This document shows, one piece after another, positions 1 through 8,076 of a stretch of DNA of 64,000 nt. Below the pieces are notes generated by a model. That model was not told the origin of the DNA. It saw only the letters and a program-made list of their open reading frames with translations, and made no database searches. The DNA lies in assembly GCA_964430665.1 (NCBI GenBank), contig CAYSFC010000001.1:34474-98473 (forward strand), given 5' to 3'. Both the position numbers and the translations under genes were made by a program. The stretch comes from JAQUYS01 sp964430665 (GTDB lineage Archaea > Nanobdellota > Nanobdellia > Woesearchaeales > SKGA01). The stretch's first letter is position 1. Every line of letters begins with the position of its first letter.

Positions 1-1560
1 GATAAATTTCTTGTTGAAAAAAAAGCAGAAGAAATTTTCAATAAAATTAAAGGTAAAGACGGAAAAATAAAAAAAATTGATTCAAATAAGAAAAAAGTTC
101 CTCCTCCATTTCCTTTTGATCTTACAACACTTCAAACCGAAGCGTACAAATCACTAAGATTTTCTCCGAAAGATTCTTTAGCTATTGCTCAGGATTTGTA
201 TTCAAATGGATGGATTTCTTATCCTAGAACAAGTTCTCAACAATTGCCACCTGAATTAGGTTATGAAAAATTGTTGAAATCTTTATTAAGATCGAACATT
301 TATAAAGAATTAGCACAAAAAATTCTTTCACAAAAAATTTTGAAACCAAATAACGGCACTAAAAAAGATCCTGCACATCCTGCAATATATCCTACAGGAG
401 TATTACCTGATTTAAAAAAGATAAGTGAAAGAGGGTTAAAATTATTTGATTTAATTGTTAGAAGATTCTTAGCTACATTCTCAACAGAAGCTGAAAGAGA
501 AACAAACAAAATAACGTTTGATGTAGAAGGGGAGAATTTTGAAACTAAAGGAACTAGAACAACAATTGAAGGTTGGTTTGAATTTTATGGGAAACACGTA
601 AAATTAGATGATGTAACTTTACCTAAAGTTGAGATAGGTCAAGATGTTAAGTATAAAAAAGCAGAGTTACTAAGTAAGGAAACTTCACCTCCTAAAAGAT
701 ATACTCCTTCATCTTTAATTAAAGAATTAGAAAAAAGAAATCTTGGAACAAAATCGACAAGAGCATCAATAATTGAAACTCTTCATCAAAGAGATTATGT
801 TGGAGAAAAAACTTTAGAAGCAACGGAAATGGGAATTAAAATAAACGATACTTTGGAAAAATATTGTCCAGATATAGTTAAAGAAGACCTAACAAGACAT
901 TTTGAAGAAGAAATGGAATTAATTCGTGAGGAAAAAAGTTCTGAGAAGAAAATTTTAGATGAAGCTAAAACTGAACTTATGAAAATACTTGAAAAACTAA
1001 AGAAACATGAAAAACACATTGGTGAAGAGCTTAAAAATTCTCTTGAAGAGATGCAAGATATTCAAAACCACGTTGGAAAATGTCCTATTTGTAAAGAAGG
1101 TAATCTTGTAATAAAATATTCTCCTAAAACAAAACAGAAATTCATAGGATGTGATAAATATCCTGAATGTAAAGCAATATATTCTGTACCTAAAGCTACA
1201 AAAATAGTTGGAACAGATAAAAAGTGCGAGGCGTGTGGATTTCCTCTTATTTCAGTAACTCATGGTGGAAGAACACAACTTATGTGTTTTAATATAGATT
1301 GTCCTAAAAAATTGGACGAACATGATCATGATCCTTCTGTTAAAAAACTATTAACTAAACCATGTCCTAAATGTGGTGAAAAATTAGTTATGAGAAAAAG
1401 TTTCTATGGTGAATTTATAGGTTGTTCAAGTTATCCTAAATGCCACTATATGTGTAAATTAGATGGTGAAGAGATAATTATGAATAAGAAAAAGACTAAA
1501 AAAACAATTAAAACAGTTAAGAAAACTTCTAAGAAGACGAGTAAAAAGAAACAAGTCTAA
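1..1560 (+). CDS. topA: DNA topoisomerase I, type IA (5' end outside window)
   Basis: Relaxes negatively supercoiled DNA by transient single-strand cleavage through a tyrosine. The reading frame is open from the first base, so the N-terminal TOPRIM part lies upstream and 519 residues are visible. The motif ISYPRTSS (visible residues about 72-79) holds the catalytic Tyr, and PSSLIKELEKRNLGTKSTRA is the usual following block. Three C-terminal zinc-finger modules follow: CPIC...CDKYPEC, CEAC...CFNIDC and CPKC...CSSYPKC. A Lys/Thr-rich tail of about 25 residues ends the protein. Family and function are secure; only the 5' end is missing. Confidence 0.97.
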   Translation, partial: DKFLVEKKAEEIFNKIKGKDGKIKKIDSNKKKVPPPFPFDLTTLQTEAYKSLRFSPKDSLAIAQDLYSNGWISYPRTSSQQLPPELGYEKLLKSLLRSNIYKELAQKILSQKILKPNNGTKKDPAHPAIYPTGVLPDLKKISERGLKLFDLIVRRFLATFSTEAERETNKITFDVEGENFETKGTRTTIEGWFEFYGKHVKLDDVTLPKVEIGQDVKYKKAELLSKETSPPKRYTPSSLIKELEKRNLGTKSTRASIIETLHQRDYVGEKTLEATEMGIKINDTLEKYCPDIVKEDLTRHFEEEMELIREEKSSEKKILDEAKTELMKILEKLKKHEKHIGEELKNSLEEMQDIQNHVGKCPICKEGNLVIKYSPKTKQKFIGCDKYPECKAIYSVPKATKIVGTDKKCEACGFPLISVTHGGRTQLMCFNIDCPKKLDEHDHDPSVKKLLTKPCPKCGEKLVMRKSFYGEFIGCSSYPKCHYMCKLDGEEIIMNKKKTKKTIKTVKKTSKKTSKKKQV

Positions 1561-1597
1561 AAATTTATAATCTGTGTAGAAATAAACCCTAGTAAAC

Positions 1598-1613
1598 GAA
1601 TTCCGAAGAATTC
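1598..1613. terminator. Hairpin between convergent genes
   Basis: GAATTC, loop CGAA, GAATTC gives a 6-bp stem in the short gap between topA and the convergent Lys/Ala-rich gene. AT-rich sequence follows on both sides. It is placed to end transcription from either strand, which is an inference from position and structure only. Confidence 0.4.
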
Positions 1614-1649
1614 ATTCACTATAAAATTAAATTCAAAAAAATTAAGAAA

Positions 1650-2027
1650 TTACTTTTTCTTTTTAACTACTCTTTTTTTAGTAGTTTTCTTTTTAGCTGG
1701 AGCTTTTTTTACTGCTTTTTTCTTTACTGCTTTCTTTTTAGCTGGAGCTTTTTTCACTGCTTTCTTAACAGTTTTTTTCTTAACAGCTTTTTTCTTTTTA
1801 GCTGGAGCTTTTTTTACTGCTTTTTTCTTTACTACTTTTTTCTTAACAGCTTTCTTCTTAACAGCTTTCTTTTTTACTGCTTTCTTTTTAGCTGGAGCTT
1901 TTTTTACTGCTTTTTTCTTTACTGCTTTCTTTTTAGCTGGAGCTTTTTTCACTGCTTTCTTAACTGCTTTTTTCTTTACTACTTTTTTTACAACTTTTTT
2001 CTTAGTAGGTTTTTTCTTTGCTACCAT
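1650..2027 (-). CDS. Lys/Ala-rich repetitive basic protein (histone H1 tail-like)
   Basis: About 125 residues made almost only of Lys, Ala, Val, Pro and Thr, in repeats such as KKAPAKKKAVKKKAVK. It has no hydrophobic core or folded domain. Such tails resemble the C-terminal domain of histone H1 and bacterial H1-like proteins, so nucleic-acid binding or compaction is the reasonable inference. The ATG at 2027 is chosen over one ten codons upstream because a GAGGTG ribosome-binding site sits about 8 bases before it. A TATA-like CCTTTAAATAC lies further upstream, near 2100. The repeats make the DNA prone to slippage, so copy number may vary between strains. A second protein of this type lies at 59418-59777. 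Confidence 0.75.
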   Translation of the reverse strand: MVAKKKPTKKKVVKKVVKKKAVKKAVKKAPAKKKAVKKKAVKKAPAKKKAVKKKAVKKKAVKKKVVKKKAVKKAPAKKKKAVKKKTVKKAVKKAPAKKKAVKKKAVKKAPAKKKTTKKRVVKKKK

Positions 2028-2212
2028 GAATACACACCTCGTGTAGTTTTTAACCATATGTAAAATATAGTTAATAAGGTTTATTCAGAAAAACTAGTAT
2101 TTAAAGGTTTTTGTTTTAGAGCAAAAAATTAACAAATATTTAGTGTTTTATAAATTTTTTACAAAATTAAAAAAAATTTTATTAAAATTTTAATAGAAAA
2201 AAATTAAAAAAA

Positions 2213-2512
2213 TTATTCACAATCAATCGCACAATTTTCAATTGTTTCTTCACAAATGCAATTTGCATTTATACATTGATCATCATTACAAATAGAATCT
2301 CCGCATTTATTTAGACAACCATCCATAGTAATCTCATCGAATGGAAGTTCTTCTAGACTTTGTACAAATTCACTTGTTTCAACGTCTGTGTCAGTTGTTT
2401 GAGTTAATTGATTTTCAGAAGAATTCACTGAAATCACTTCATTGCTTGAACAAGCAGTAGCAAATATTGCTAAAACAAAAACAAATGTTAAAATTAATAA
2501 TTTGAAATCCAT
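2213..2512 (-). CDS. Small Cys-rich lipoprotein
   Basis: 99 residues. A hydrophobic signal segment (residues 4-20) ends in a lipobox-like ATAC with Cys21, so the mature protein should be lipid-anchored outside the cell. A Ser/Thr/Glu-rich linker follows. The last 35 residues hold eight cysteines in a CxxxCGDSxC...CxC...CxxxC pattern, like the short Cys-rich repeats seen in archaeal and bacterial surface proteins; they could form disulfides or bind metal. GAGG about 9 bases before the ATG supports the start. No specific function is recognised. Confidence 0.75.
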   Translation of the reverse strand: MDFKLLILTFVFVLAIFATACSSNEVISVNSSENQLTQTTDTDVETSEFVQSLEELPFDEITMDGCLNKCGDSICNDDQCINANCICEETIENCAIDCE

Positions 2513-2646
2513 TTTATTTACCTCTGTCTCACAACAATGAAATTGTGATGGAGTATATAAAAATTTTGATTGGTTAGATAATAATGACTAAAAAGTTTAC
2601 CAAAAAAATTAATTTAAATATAATTTGCTTAAAAATTATAAACAAA

Positions 2647-4176
2647 TTAGATTTGCTTAATAAATTCTTCAACTTTTTCGAGAATTATTTTTTTTGCAGC
2701 AGGAATAAACTTAATACTTCCTGCAACATCATGACCGCCTCCAGAAATTCTAGCAAAGGAAACATTTTCTTTCAGGAATTGGACTAATTTATTACCATCA
2801 AAACATTTTTCAGATTGGTAAACTCTATATACAATCATTGAATCACTATATGCTAAAGTAATAAATTTATTTGTAGTTGTTTCATGCTTATTATGAACAA
2901 ATCCAGTAATCTTACCAATTGAGAAAAAATCGTTCCAAAGAGTTAATTTATCTGCATCTAATAGAATTATTTGGAATTTACCCCAAGATTTTTCTTCTTT
3001 AAACTTTTCGGTTGCTAAAAATAATTCTTTTTGTGTTTCTTCCAAGTAATTTTCATATAAATTTACCAAATCTTTTTGTTTCTGAGATGGTTTTTTCAAT
3101 AAATCTTTTATTGGCAACTCACCATAAGCATATTTGGTGAAAAATACTTCAAGATTTACCATATTTCCTAATTTTTGTAAATAATCTAAAGGTTCATTGG
3201 AAAGTTGAACGAATTTTTCAAAAGGTTCTCCTTGACATTTATCTGCAACAGCACCTAAGGTTGCAGAGAAAACATCGTGATGAACTTCTTCAGTTAAATA
3301 ATAAGCCAATCTAAAAGATAACATTGATGTGGAGAATTCTTTAGAAAGACCTACTAAATGAGGGTTTGAATGAGCTAATACTAATTCACAAGTTTGAGAT
3401 TTACCGTGTTCATCTAATTTTCCAGGATCGTGATGATCTACGACGACAAAGTCCGCTCCAAATATTTTTGCTTTTTTTATGGCTAAGATATCTTCACATG
3501 TACTTCCATTATCAATTATTATTATTAGAGGAGTTTTGTTTTCAACTCTATCTAAATTTGATTGAAAAAAAGAAATATCTTTTGTAGCATCACTTATTTC
3601 ATAATAAGGTGTTTTAGAAGCATTTCTGGTATAATAATTGTGTATAAATTTTAAATCTGGTTGTCTTTGTTTTATTTTATATAAAATTGCATTTTCCAAA
3701 ATATATGCACTTGCATAACCATCACAATCAGCATGATGGGACAATATTATGGGTCTTTTTTGATTTATTGCATTTAATATTTCATCAGAAACTTTTTTTA
3801 AGGAAGGTTCTAATTTTCTCCAATCTTGATGTTCAAATATATCGTTTTTATTTAAGTTTTTAACTTTTTCTATTACATTTTCTTGAATATTTTTTTCTAC
3901 TTTCTTTACATCTACTATTTGACCTTGTAATCTTCCTTCATACATTGTTTTTTTGAAAGAAAATGTAACTACACAACCTTGTTCTATTTCAGGATATGCG
4001 CTCTGACCAGGTAAGTATTTGACTAACTGAAGTGTTTGATTTCCATCATCAACAGTAAATATAGTAACATTCTGTAATCTTACAACTTGACTAACTTTAG
4101 CTTTTAATGTATAAATAACATTTTCATCTTTATCATCCAATATATCTTTTATTTTTAACATTTCTTTGAATTTCAT
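2647..4176 (-). CDS. DHH-family phosphoesterase, RecJ-like, with N-terminal OB fold
   Basis: About 509 residues. The first ~100 form a nucleic-acid-binding OB-fold-like region, followed by a DHH catalytic domain with HADCDGYASA (residue ~147) and VVDHHDPG (~250), then a C-terminal DHHA1 module with GGGHDVAGS. This order matches archaeal RecJ-like nucleases, relatives of Cdc45 that act in replication or repair; exact substrate is not readable. An in-frame ATG lies 24 codons upstream at 4248. The one at 4176 is preferred because AAGGT lies just before it and a TATA box TTTAAATACT sits about 34 bp upstream, inside the longer version. Metal-binding Asp and His residues are intact. Confidence 0.9.
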   Translation of the reverse strand: MKFKEMLKIKDILDDKDENVIYTLKAKVSQVVRLQNVTIFTVDDGNQTLQLVKYLPGQSAYPEIEQGCVVTFSFKKTMYEGRLQGQIVDVKKVEKNIQENVIEKVKNLNKNDIFEHQDWRKLEPSLKKVSDEILNAINQKRPIILSHHADCDGYASAYILENAILYKIKQRQPDLKFIHNYYTRNASKTPYYEISDATKDISFFQSNLDRVENKTPLIIIIDNGSTCEDILAIKKAKIFGADFVVVDHHDPGKLDEHGKSQTCELVLAHSNPHLVGLSKEFSTSMLSFRLAYYLTEEVHHDVFSATLGAVADKCQGEPFEKFVQLSNEPLDYLQKLGNMVNLEVFFTKYAYGELPIKDLLKKPSQKQKDLVNLYENYLEETQKELFLATEKFKEEKSWGKFQIILLDADKLTLWNDFFSIGKITGFVHNKHETTTNKFITLAYSDSMIVYRVYQSEKCFDGNKLVQFLKENVSFARISGGGHDVAGSIKFIPAAKKIILEKVEEFIKQI

Positions 4177-4204
4177 TTTAACCTTCTTTACATTATGTAC
4201 ACGA

Positions 4205-4214
4205 GTATTTAAAT
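4205..4214 (-). promoter_or_regulatory. TATA box of the DHH gene
   Basis: Read on the minus strand this is TTTAAATACT, a good archaeal TATA element. It predicts transcription starting about 8 bases before the ATG at 4176 and so decides the start codon of the DHH gene. Confidence 0.6.
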
Positions 4215-4235
4215 TTTTGTAAATGTTTTTCGGAA

Positions 4236-4499
4236 TTAGTTTTTCCAAGAAGAATGACCAAAATGAATTATTAGATCTATGCCTAATTTTTCAACGTCTG
4301 AAGGTATATCGCAAGCTCCAAAATTACTTCCAGCCCAAATCCATACTTCAACATCAATTTTACTTTCTATATCTTCTTTTAAGTTTTGGGCGAGAGGCTT
4401 TAAACCATCAGGTAATTGAATTAAGACATTTTTAGAACTATTTAGTTTAATTGTGTCGATAACTTTATCTAATTCAAAATTATAATCTTTGTAATTCAT
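4236..4499 (-). pseudogene. dph2: Isolated N-terminal fragment of diphthamide synthase Dph2
   Basis: 87 residues that match the first domain of archaeal Dph2, the radical enzyme that starts diphthamide synthesis on elongation factor 2. Visible landmarks are VLIQLPDGLK, FGACDIP with the first Fe-S cluster Cys, and DLIIHFGHS. Full Dph2 has about 320-340 residues and two more domains, each giving another cluster Cys. Here the frame stops just after HFGHSSWKN, and no continuation is seen in any frame downstream, where the promoter of the DHH gene lies. The surviving part has no frame damage. It is either a remnant of a lost gene or a retained single-domain protein; alone it could not build the three-Cys cluster. 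Confidence 0.75.
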
Positions 4500-4514
4500 T
4501 TTAAATAAAAAAAT

Positions 4515-4532
4515 AAGGGAAATTAATCCCTT
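4515..4532 (-). terminator. Hairpin plus T-run after eS1
   Basis: A 6-bp stem AAGGGA/TCCCTT lies a few bases past the eS1 stop codon. On the minus strand it is followed by ATTTTTTTATTT. Hairpin and T-run together make a convincing terminator; archaeal termination needs mainly the T-run. Confidence 0.6.
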
Positions 4533-4537
4533 TCAAA

Positions 4538-5443
4538 TTATTCTTTCTTTTCTTCGTCTTCAGAATCTTCTTCAGTTTCTTCTGTGTCGTCTTCTTCACT
4601 GATATCTACAGATTCTTCTTCATCTTCAAGAATTTTGTTAGATTTTTCTTTTGGTTCTTCTTCTATTTCTTCTTCATCTTGATCATCATCAAAATCTTCA
4701 GTATCTTTATCAAAATCTTCAGAATTCAAATCATCAATATCGTCTGCTTGAACATATGCATTTTCTTCTGCTTTTTTATCTTTCCACTTCTGAGCTTCTT
4801 TTTTATCCAATTTTCTCTTTTTAACTGGTTCAGAGACAACTTCTTTATCTGTTACAACTATTTTTGTATTTTCAACCAATTTTGCCATTCTAATATCTAC
4901 GCTTTTGATTGGAAAAATCTTTTTTAGAGAATCTTTTATAATTTTCTGTAATTTTCCTTCAACTATTGCTTGTACAGTTCCTTCAACATTTGTTTTTACA
5001 ACGTATTCTCTGATGATTTTTCTTGCTTCTAATCTACATGCAGACTGAATTAATTTAGTTGTGTGATTAACAGTCACTATAAGAGGTTTAATTCTTAAAA
5101 TTCTTTTATCTGAAGTTTTTGATATGAATGAATCTGCAACTTTATCTCTTCCACGTCTAACTAATCTTTTTAATGCTGAATTAATCATATTATATCCAAC
5201 AACTTCAGTTTTACCTTTTCCATCTTCAACACCAATAACTTTAAATTGAATATTTGCGTTTTGTTTTCGCATATTTTTAGTTATTGTTGATAAATTAGCT
5301 GTTAAATATTTTCCATTGAGATCGCTTGTTTCAAAAACATGTGATTCTCCTAATAAAGCTTCACCAAACATTGCAGGCGCGTAAATTGGAGCCCATTTTT
5401 TCTTTCCTTTTTTAATAATTGTTTTTTTCTTTTTAACTGCCAT
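4538..5443 (-). CDS. rps3ae: Small-subunit ribosomal protein eS1 (S3Ae)
   Basis: 301 residues. The first ~200 match archaeal/eukaryotic S3Ae from the basic start (KKWAPIYAPAMFGEALLGES) through the RRGRDKVADSFISKT region. eS1 sits on the small-subunit platform near the mRNA exit. The last ~80 residues are a highly acidic Glu/Asp tail not needed for the family fold, so the protein is longer than the usual ~200-220. Start supported by GGTGA about 10 bases before the ATG. The eL41 gene lies 10 bp upstream on the same strand, so the two form a ribosomal operon. Confidence 0.95.
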   Translation of the reverse strand: MAVKKKKTIIKKGKKKWAPIYAPAMFGEALLGESHVFETSDLNGKYLTANLSTITKNMRKQNANIQFKVIGVEDGKGKTEVVGYNMINSALKRLVRRGRDKVADSFISKTSDKRILRIKPLIVTVNHTTKLIQSACRLEARKIIREYVVKTNVEGTVQAIVEGKLQKIIKDSLKKIFPIKSVDIRMAKLVENTKIVVTDKEVVSEPVKKRKLDKKEAQKWKDKKAEENAYVQADDIDDLNSEDFDKDTEDFDDDQDEEEIEEEPKEKSNKILEDEEESVDISEEDDTEETEEDSEDEEKKE

Positions 5444-5453
5444 TTTAGTTCAC

Positions 5454-5552
5454 CTATGCTGTTCGTTTACGCTTTTCTTTTTTCATTCTTTTTCGTTGCC
5501 ACTTCCAACGCATTTGACCTTTCTTTTTCCATCGTCTACTTGATCGTTTCAT
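5454..5552 (-). CDS. rpl41e: Large-subunit ribosomal protein eL41
   Basis: A 32-residue, extremely basic peptide: MKRSSRRWKKKGQ followed by MRWKWQRKRMKKEKRKR and a short end. The second half aligns with eukaryotic eL41 (MRxKW.KKRM..KRKR), and the MKR..RxWKKKG lead-in is typical of archaeal versions. eL41 bridges the two ribosomal subunits. An internal ATG at 5513 also has a ribosome-binding site (AAAGGT), but the longer start, with AAGGT upstream, fits archaeal homologues. It is immediately followed by eS1. Easily missed because of its size. Confidence 0.88.
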   Translation of the reverse strand: MKRSSRRWKKKGQMRWKWQRKRMKKEKRKRTA

Positions 5553-5627
5553 TTTTATTTTACCTTTTATTTTTTATTTGAAAAACAATAATATTTTCTA
5601 GTAACATATTTACTAAGAAAATGAATG

Positions 5628-5700
5628 CTCCCGCCGGGATTCGAACCCGGGTCCTCGGCGCGAAAGGCTGAGATGATTGGCCGGACTACACCACGGAAGC
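5628..5700 (-). tRNA. tRNA-Glu (anticodon TTC)
   Basis: A 73-base cloverleaf on the minus strand: acceptor GCTTCCG/CGGGAGC, D-arm GGTGTAGTCCGGCCAATCAT typical of Glu tRNAs, anticodon loop CTTTCGC giving TTC, and T-arm CCGGG-TTCGAAT-CCCGG. The anticodon stem contains one A.C mismatch. No intron and no encoded CCA. Confidence 0.92.
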
Positions 5701-5732
5701 AGAATTGCCATTGATTTTAGTTGTTTTTTAAA

Positions 5733-5775
5733 ATGTCGTCTCGCCCGATTCACAGTTAGATGGACTGCTACTTAG
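5733..5775. other. Isolated GC-richer block, no identity
   Basis: A run near GTCGTCTCGCCCGATT is clearly richer in G and C than the surrounding AT-rich spacer between tRNA-Glu and the next gene. In AT-rich archaeal genomes this often marks structured RNA. Only a 4-bp CAGT/ACTG hairpin can be drawn, and no C/D or convincing H/ACA signature is present. Confidence 0.25.
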
Positions 5776-5806
5776 GTTTGAGTGAAAATTGAGAAATTTT
5801 TTCCAT

Positions 5807-6049
5807 TTATAAAGGTAGTGGTTTATTTCTTCTGTAAATTTGACTAGGTGGAGCTTGTGAAGGCACACTTCCATCATAATTTTCTTGAGAATTGTGCGCA
5901 AAAGTGTAAATAGGTTCCATTATTCTTGGGAAACCTCTAGATGCCAATAATGCAAATTCTTCACTGACACCAAGATTTAACATGAAATGTACTTTTTTTG
6001 AGCCTTCTTTTATTTCTTTCATAAAATTGTCTTTAAATAAATAATCCAT
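5807..6049 (-). CDS. Hypothetical small protein
   Basis: About 80 residues beginning MDYLFKDNFM. The first half is helical and charged (KEIKEGSKKVHFMLNLGVSE); the last 30 residues are Pro/Asn/Tyr-rich and probably disordered. There is no signal peptide, membrane segment or recognised motif. An in-frame ATG nine codons upstream is possible. Between tRNA genes, so no operon context. Codon use is like the neighbours, which favours a real gene, but the call rests on an open frame only. Confidence 0.45.
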   Translation of the reverse strand: MDYLFKDNFMKEIKEGSKKVHFMLNLGVSEEFALLASRGFPRIMEPIYTFAHNSQENYDGSVPSQAPPSQIYRRNKPLPL

Positions 6050-6076
6050 TTTATCATCTTTTTTATTATATTGCAA

Positions 6077-6195
6077 CCAAAATAAAATGTGAGCCTACGG
6101 GGATTCAACCGAACGAATTTGTAAGTGAGCGTTGTGCTGGAATAAATATGACAGCATGTTCAAATCCCAAAATAAAATGTGAGCCTACGGGGATT
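6077..6195 (-). repeat. tRNA-end repeat element, diverged copy (at tRNA-Ile)
   Basis: A 29-bp exact direct repeat (6077-6105 and 6167-6195) contains the last bases of tRNA-Ile from the T-loop outward plus 3' flank. Between the copies lies a 61-bp insert related to the elements at 13351-13432 and 39723-39811: in tRNA-sense orientation it shares TTTGAACATGC and TTTATTCC.GCACA and ends GGTTG just before AATCCC. It lacks the internal 44-bp duplication and is the most diverged member. It contains no coding capacity. Confidence 0.75.
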
Positions 6196-6289
6196 TGAAC
6201 CCCGGACCACTGGCTCTCTTCGAGCGACATTGCTAAAACGCAATGCTGTCATATAAGACCAGCACTCTACCAGACTAAGCTATAGGCTC
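6180..6289 (-). tRNA. tRNA-Ile (anticodon TAT) with anticodon-loop intron
   Basis: Acceptor GAGCCTA/TAGGCTC with A73, D-stem GCTT/GAGT, anticodon stem CTGGT/GCCAG and T-arm CGGGG-TTCAAAT-CCCCG. Loop positions 32-37 read CTTATA, giving anticodon TAT for the AUA codon. A 36-base intron sits at the usual 37/38 site and contains a 7-bp hairpin. The splice region can form a relaxed bulge-helix-bulge with 3-nt bulges. Most archaea read AUA with a CAT-anticodon tRNA modified to agmatidine, so a TAT anticodon is uncommon. Confidence 0.83.
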
Positions 6290-6294
6290 AGATA

Positions 6295-6406
6295 TGCACC
6301 GACCGGGAATCGAACCCGGGCCGAAGCCTCTTTGCAAGATTGAAGATTATTAAAATTTTCTTCACATCTATGGCAAGGCCCCATTGTACCATTCAACCAC
6401 CGGTGC
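6295..6406 (-). tRNA. tRNA-Gly (anticodon GCC) with anticodon-loop intron
   Basis: Acceptor GCACCGG/TCGGTGC with A73, D-stem GTTG/CAAT, anticodon stem GGGCC/GGCTT, loop TTGCCA-A, T-arm CCGGG-TTCGATT-CCCGG. A 41-base intron lies at 37/38. The bulge-helix-bulge is clear: central helix TTGC/GCAA, bulges CAT and AGA, then AGAT/ATCT inside the intron. The gene is clustered with tRNA-Ile, 5 bp away. Confidence 0.93.
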
Positions 6407-6430
6407 AAGACGTAGATTTAAGAGAAAGAA

Positions 6431-6446
6431 CTTTATTTAAAAAGGT
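6431..6446 (-). promoter_or_regulatory. BRE/TATA promoter of tRNA-Gly
   Basis: On the minus strand the sequence reads ACCTTTTTAAATAAAG, a B-recognition element followed by a TATA box about 30 bp upstream of the tRNA-Gly 5' end. It may serve both tRNA-Gly and tRNA-Ile. Confidence 0.55.
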
Positions 6447-6498
6447 TTTGATAGATTAAAATAGTTTCATTTATAAATGTTGAATTTTTAAATAGAGT

Positions 6499-8070
6499 AT
6501 GGTGAGTACTCTTAAAAATGCTAGAAGATTAGAAGAAATAATAAAAGTATTTACAAAACATGGTTTTGGAATAATTTTTGATAAAGTTAGAGATAAGAAA
6601 CACATTTCTTCACCAGAAAAACATTTAAGATTAATTTTAGAAGATCTTGGCGGGGCATTTGTTAAATTAGGACAAATTCTTTCATTAAGACCTGATTTAA
6701 TACCTCCAAAATATTGTAATGAATTAGAAAAATTACAAGACAATTCTACACCTGTTCCTTATGAAGACATTAAAAAAATAATTAAAGAGGAACTTAGTAG
6801 ACCGATAAAAACTGTTTTTGAAAAAATAAATCAAAGACCAATTGCCACAGGATCTGTAGCGCAAACACATCTTGCTAAATTAATTAATGGTGAAGAAGTT
6901 GTAATTAAAGTTATGAAACCAGGTGTTGAAGAAAGATTTGAAGAAGATTTTAAATTGTTAGAATATGTTGCAGTTAAAGTAAAAAAATATGTACCTTCAT
7001 TCATAGACGTTGAAGAAATAATTTCTGAGTTCAAAAAATATACTGAAGAAGAATTAGATTTTAAAAAAGAACTTAAACACATATCTGAATTTCAAGGCGA
7101 TGAAGAATTTAAAATTCCAAAACCATATCCTCAATTTAATACAAAAAGATTATTAATTATGAGTTATATAAGTGGAAAACCATTAAGTGATAAAAATTAT
7201 CTTTACAAAGCTAGAAGTGAAAAAGAATATTTGTCAAACAAAATAACAACAGGTATAATGAAACAAGTTTTTATAAAAGGAATTTTTCATGGAGATCCAC
7301 ATCCTGGAAACATATTTGTCGATGGTAGAAAATTAGGATTAATTGATTTTGGAATTGTTGGTAAAATAAGTGAAAGTACAAAAACTAAGCTCGTCATGAT
7401 TCTTTATTCTATGATAGAAAGAAACTTAGATTTATTGATTAAAACAGTATCTGAAATAGGTATAAGTAAGAATGCAAATAAAGATTTTGAAGATGATTTA
7501 AAATATTATTTTGAAAAATATTATGACGCTAAATTAAAAGATATAAATTTCAAAGATGTAATAAATACTATTTTTTATATGGGAAATAAACATAATTTGA
7601 AACTTCCAAAAGAACTTGTGATTTTAGGTAAAACAATTGCAACCACAGAAAGTGTTTGTGAAGAAATTAATCCAGAGTTTAATTTTGTTCAGACTGCCAA
7701 GCCTTTCTTGAAAAAAAATCTTTCAAAATTTTTTAACACTAAAATGTTATTAGATAATTTTAAAAATGAAGTTAAAGAATATGGTGGCTTGATATTGTCT
7801 TTGCCTAAAGATGTGAAAAGACTAATTCAATTGGAAGAAAGAAAGGAGAAAGATTCTTTGAAAATTCAAAAAACACTTAGAAATCTTGAAATAGATATTG
7901 TTTTTGTAGAAGTTGAATTTATTCTAGCAATGTTTTCAATAATATTTACTTTAATAGGAATATTTCTTTTAGTTTTGAATTTTAATCCTATTTCGTATAT
8001 TTTTCTTAATGTAGGAATATTTATATTTTTAATAATACTAATATTAATTTTAAAGAAAAGAAAAAATTAA
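6499..8070 (+). CDS. ABC1/UbiB-family atypical kinase
   Basis: 523 residues. Family motifs appear in order: KLGQILSLRPDLIP (residue ~56), the Ala/Gly-rich nucleotide loop ATGSVAQTHLA (~113), the ATP-contacting Lys in VVIKVMKPG (~136), HGDPHPGN (~264) and LIDFGIVG (~283). Two hydrophobic C-terminal helices (~475-520) anchor it in the membrane. UbiB relatives are ATPases linked to isoprenoid lipid metabolism; in archaea without ubiquinone the substrate is unknown. A TATA box TTTATAAAT lies about 25 bp before the ATG, so the mRNA is probably leaderless. Confidence 0.92.
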   Translation: MVSTLKNARRLEEIIKVFTKHGFGIIFDKVRDKKHISSPEKHLRLILEDLGGAFVKLGQILSLRPDLIPPKYCNELEKLQDNSTPVPYEDIKKIIKEELSRPIKTVFEKINQRPIATGSVAQTHLAKLINGEEVVIKVMKPGVEERFEEDFKLLEYVAVKVKKYVPSFIDVEEIISEFKKYTEEELDFKKELKHISEFQGDEEFKIPKPYPQFNTKRLLIMSYISGKPLSDKNYLYKARSEKEYLSNKITTGIMKQVFIKGIFHGDPHPGNIFVDGRKLGLIDFGIVGKISESTKTKLVMILYSMIERNLDLLIKTVSEIGISKNANKDFEDDLKYYFEKYYDAKLKDINFKDVINTIFYMGNKHNLKLPKELVILGKTIATTESVCEEINPEFNFVQTAKPFLKKNLSKFFNTKMLLDNFKNEVKEYGGLILSLPKDVKRLIQLEERKEKDSLKIQKTLRNLEIDIVFVEVEFILAMFSIIFTLIGIFLLVLNFNPISYIFLNVGIFIFLIILILILKKRKN

Positions 8071-8076
8071 AAAAAA

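Noticed and set aside
1650..2027. Repetitive DNA as a satellite or CRISPR
   Set aside because: The repeats keep one long reading frame with Lys/Ala codons and a ribosome-binding site, so they are coding repeats.
4148..4248. Frameshifted remainder of dph2
   Set aside because: All three frames downstream of the fragment were read; none resembles Dph2, and the DHH promoter and start lie there.
5733..5775. H/ACA guide RNA
   Set aside because: An ACA near the minus-strand end was noticed, but no lower stem or pocket can be formed around it.
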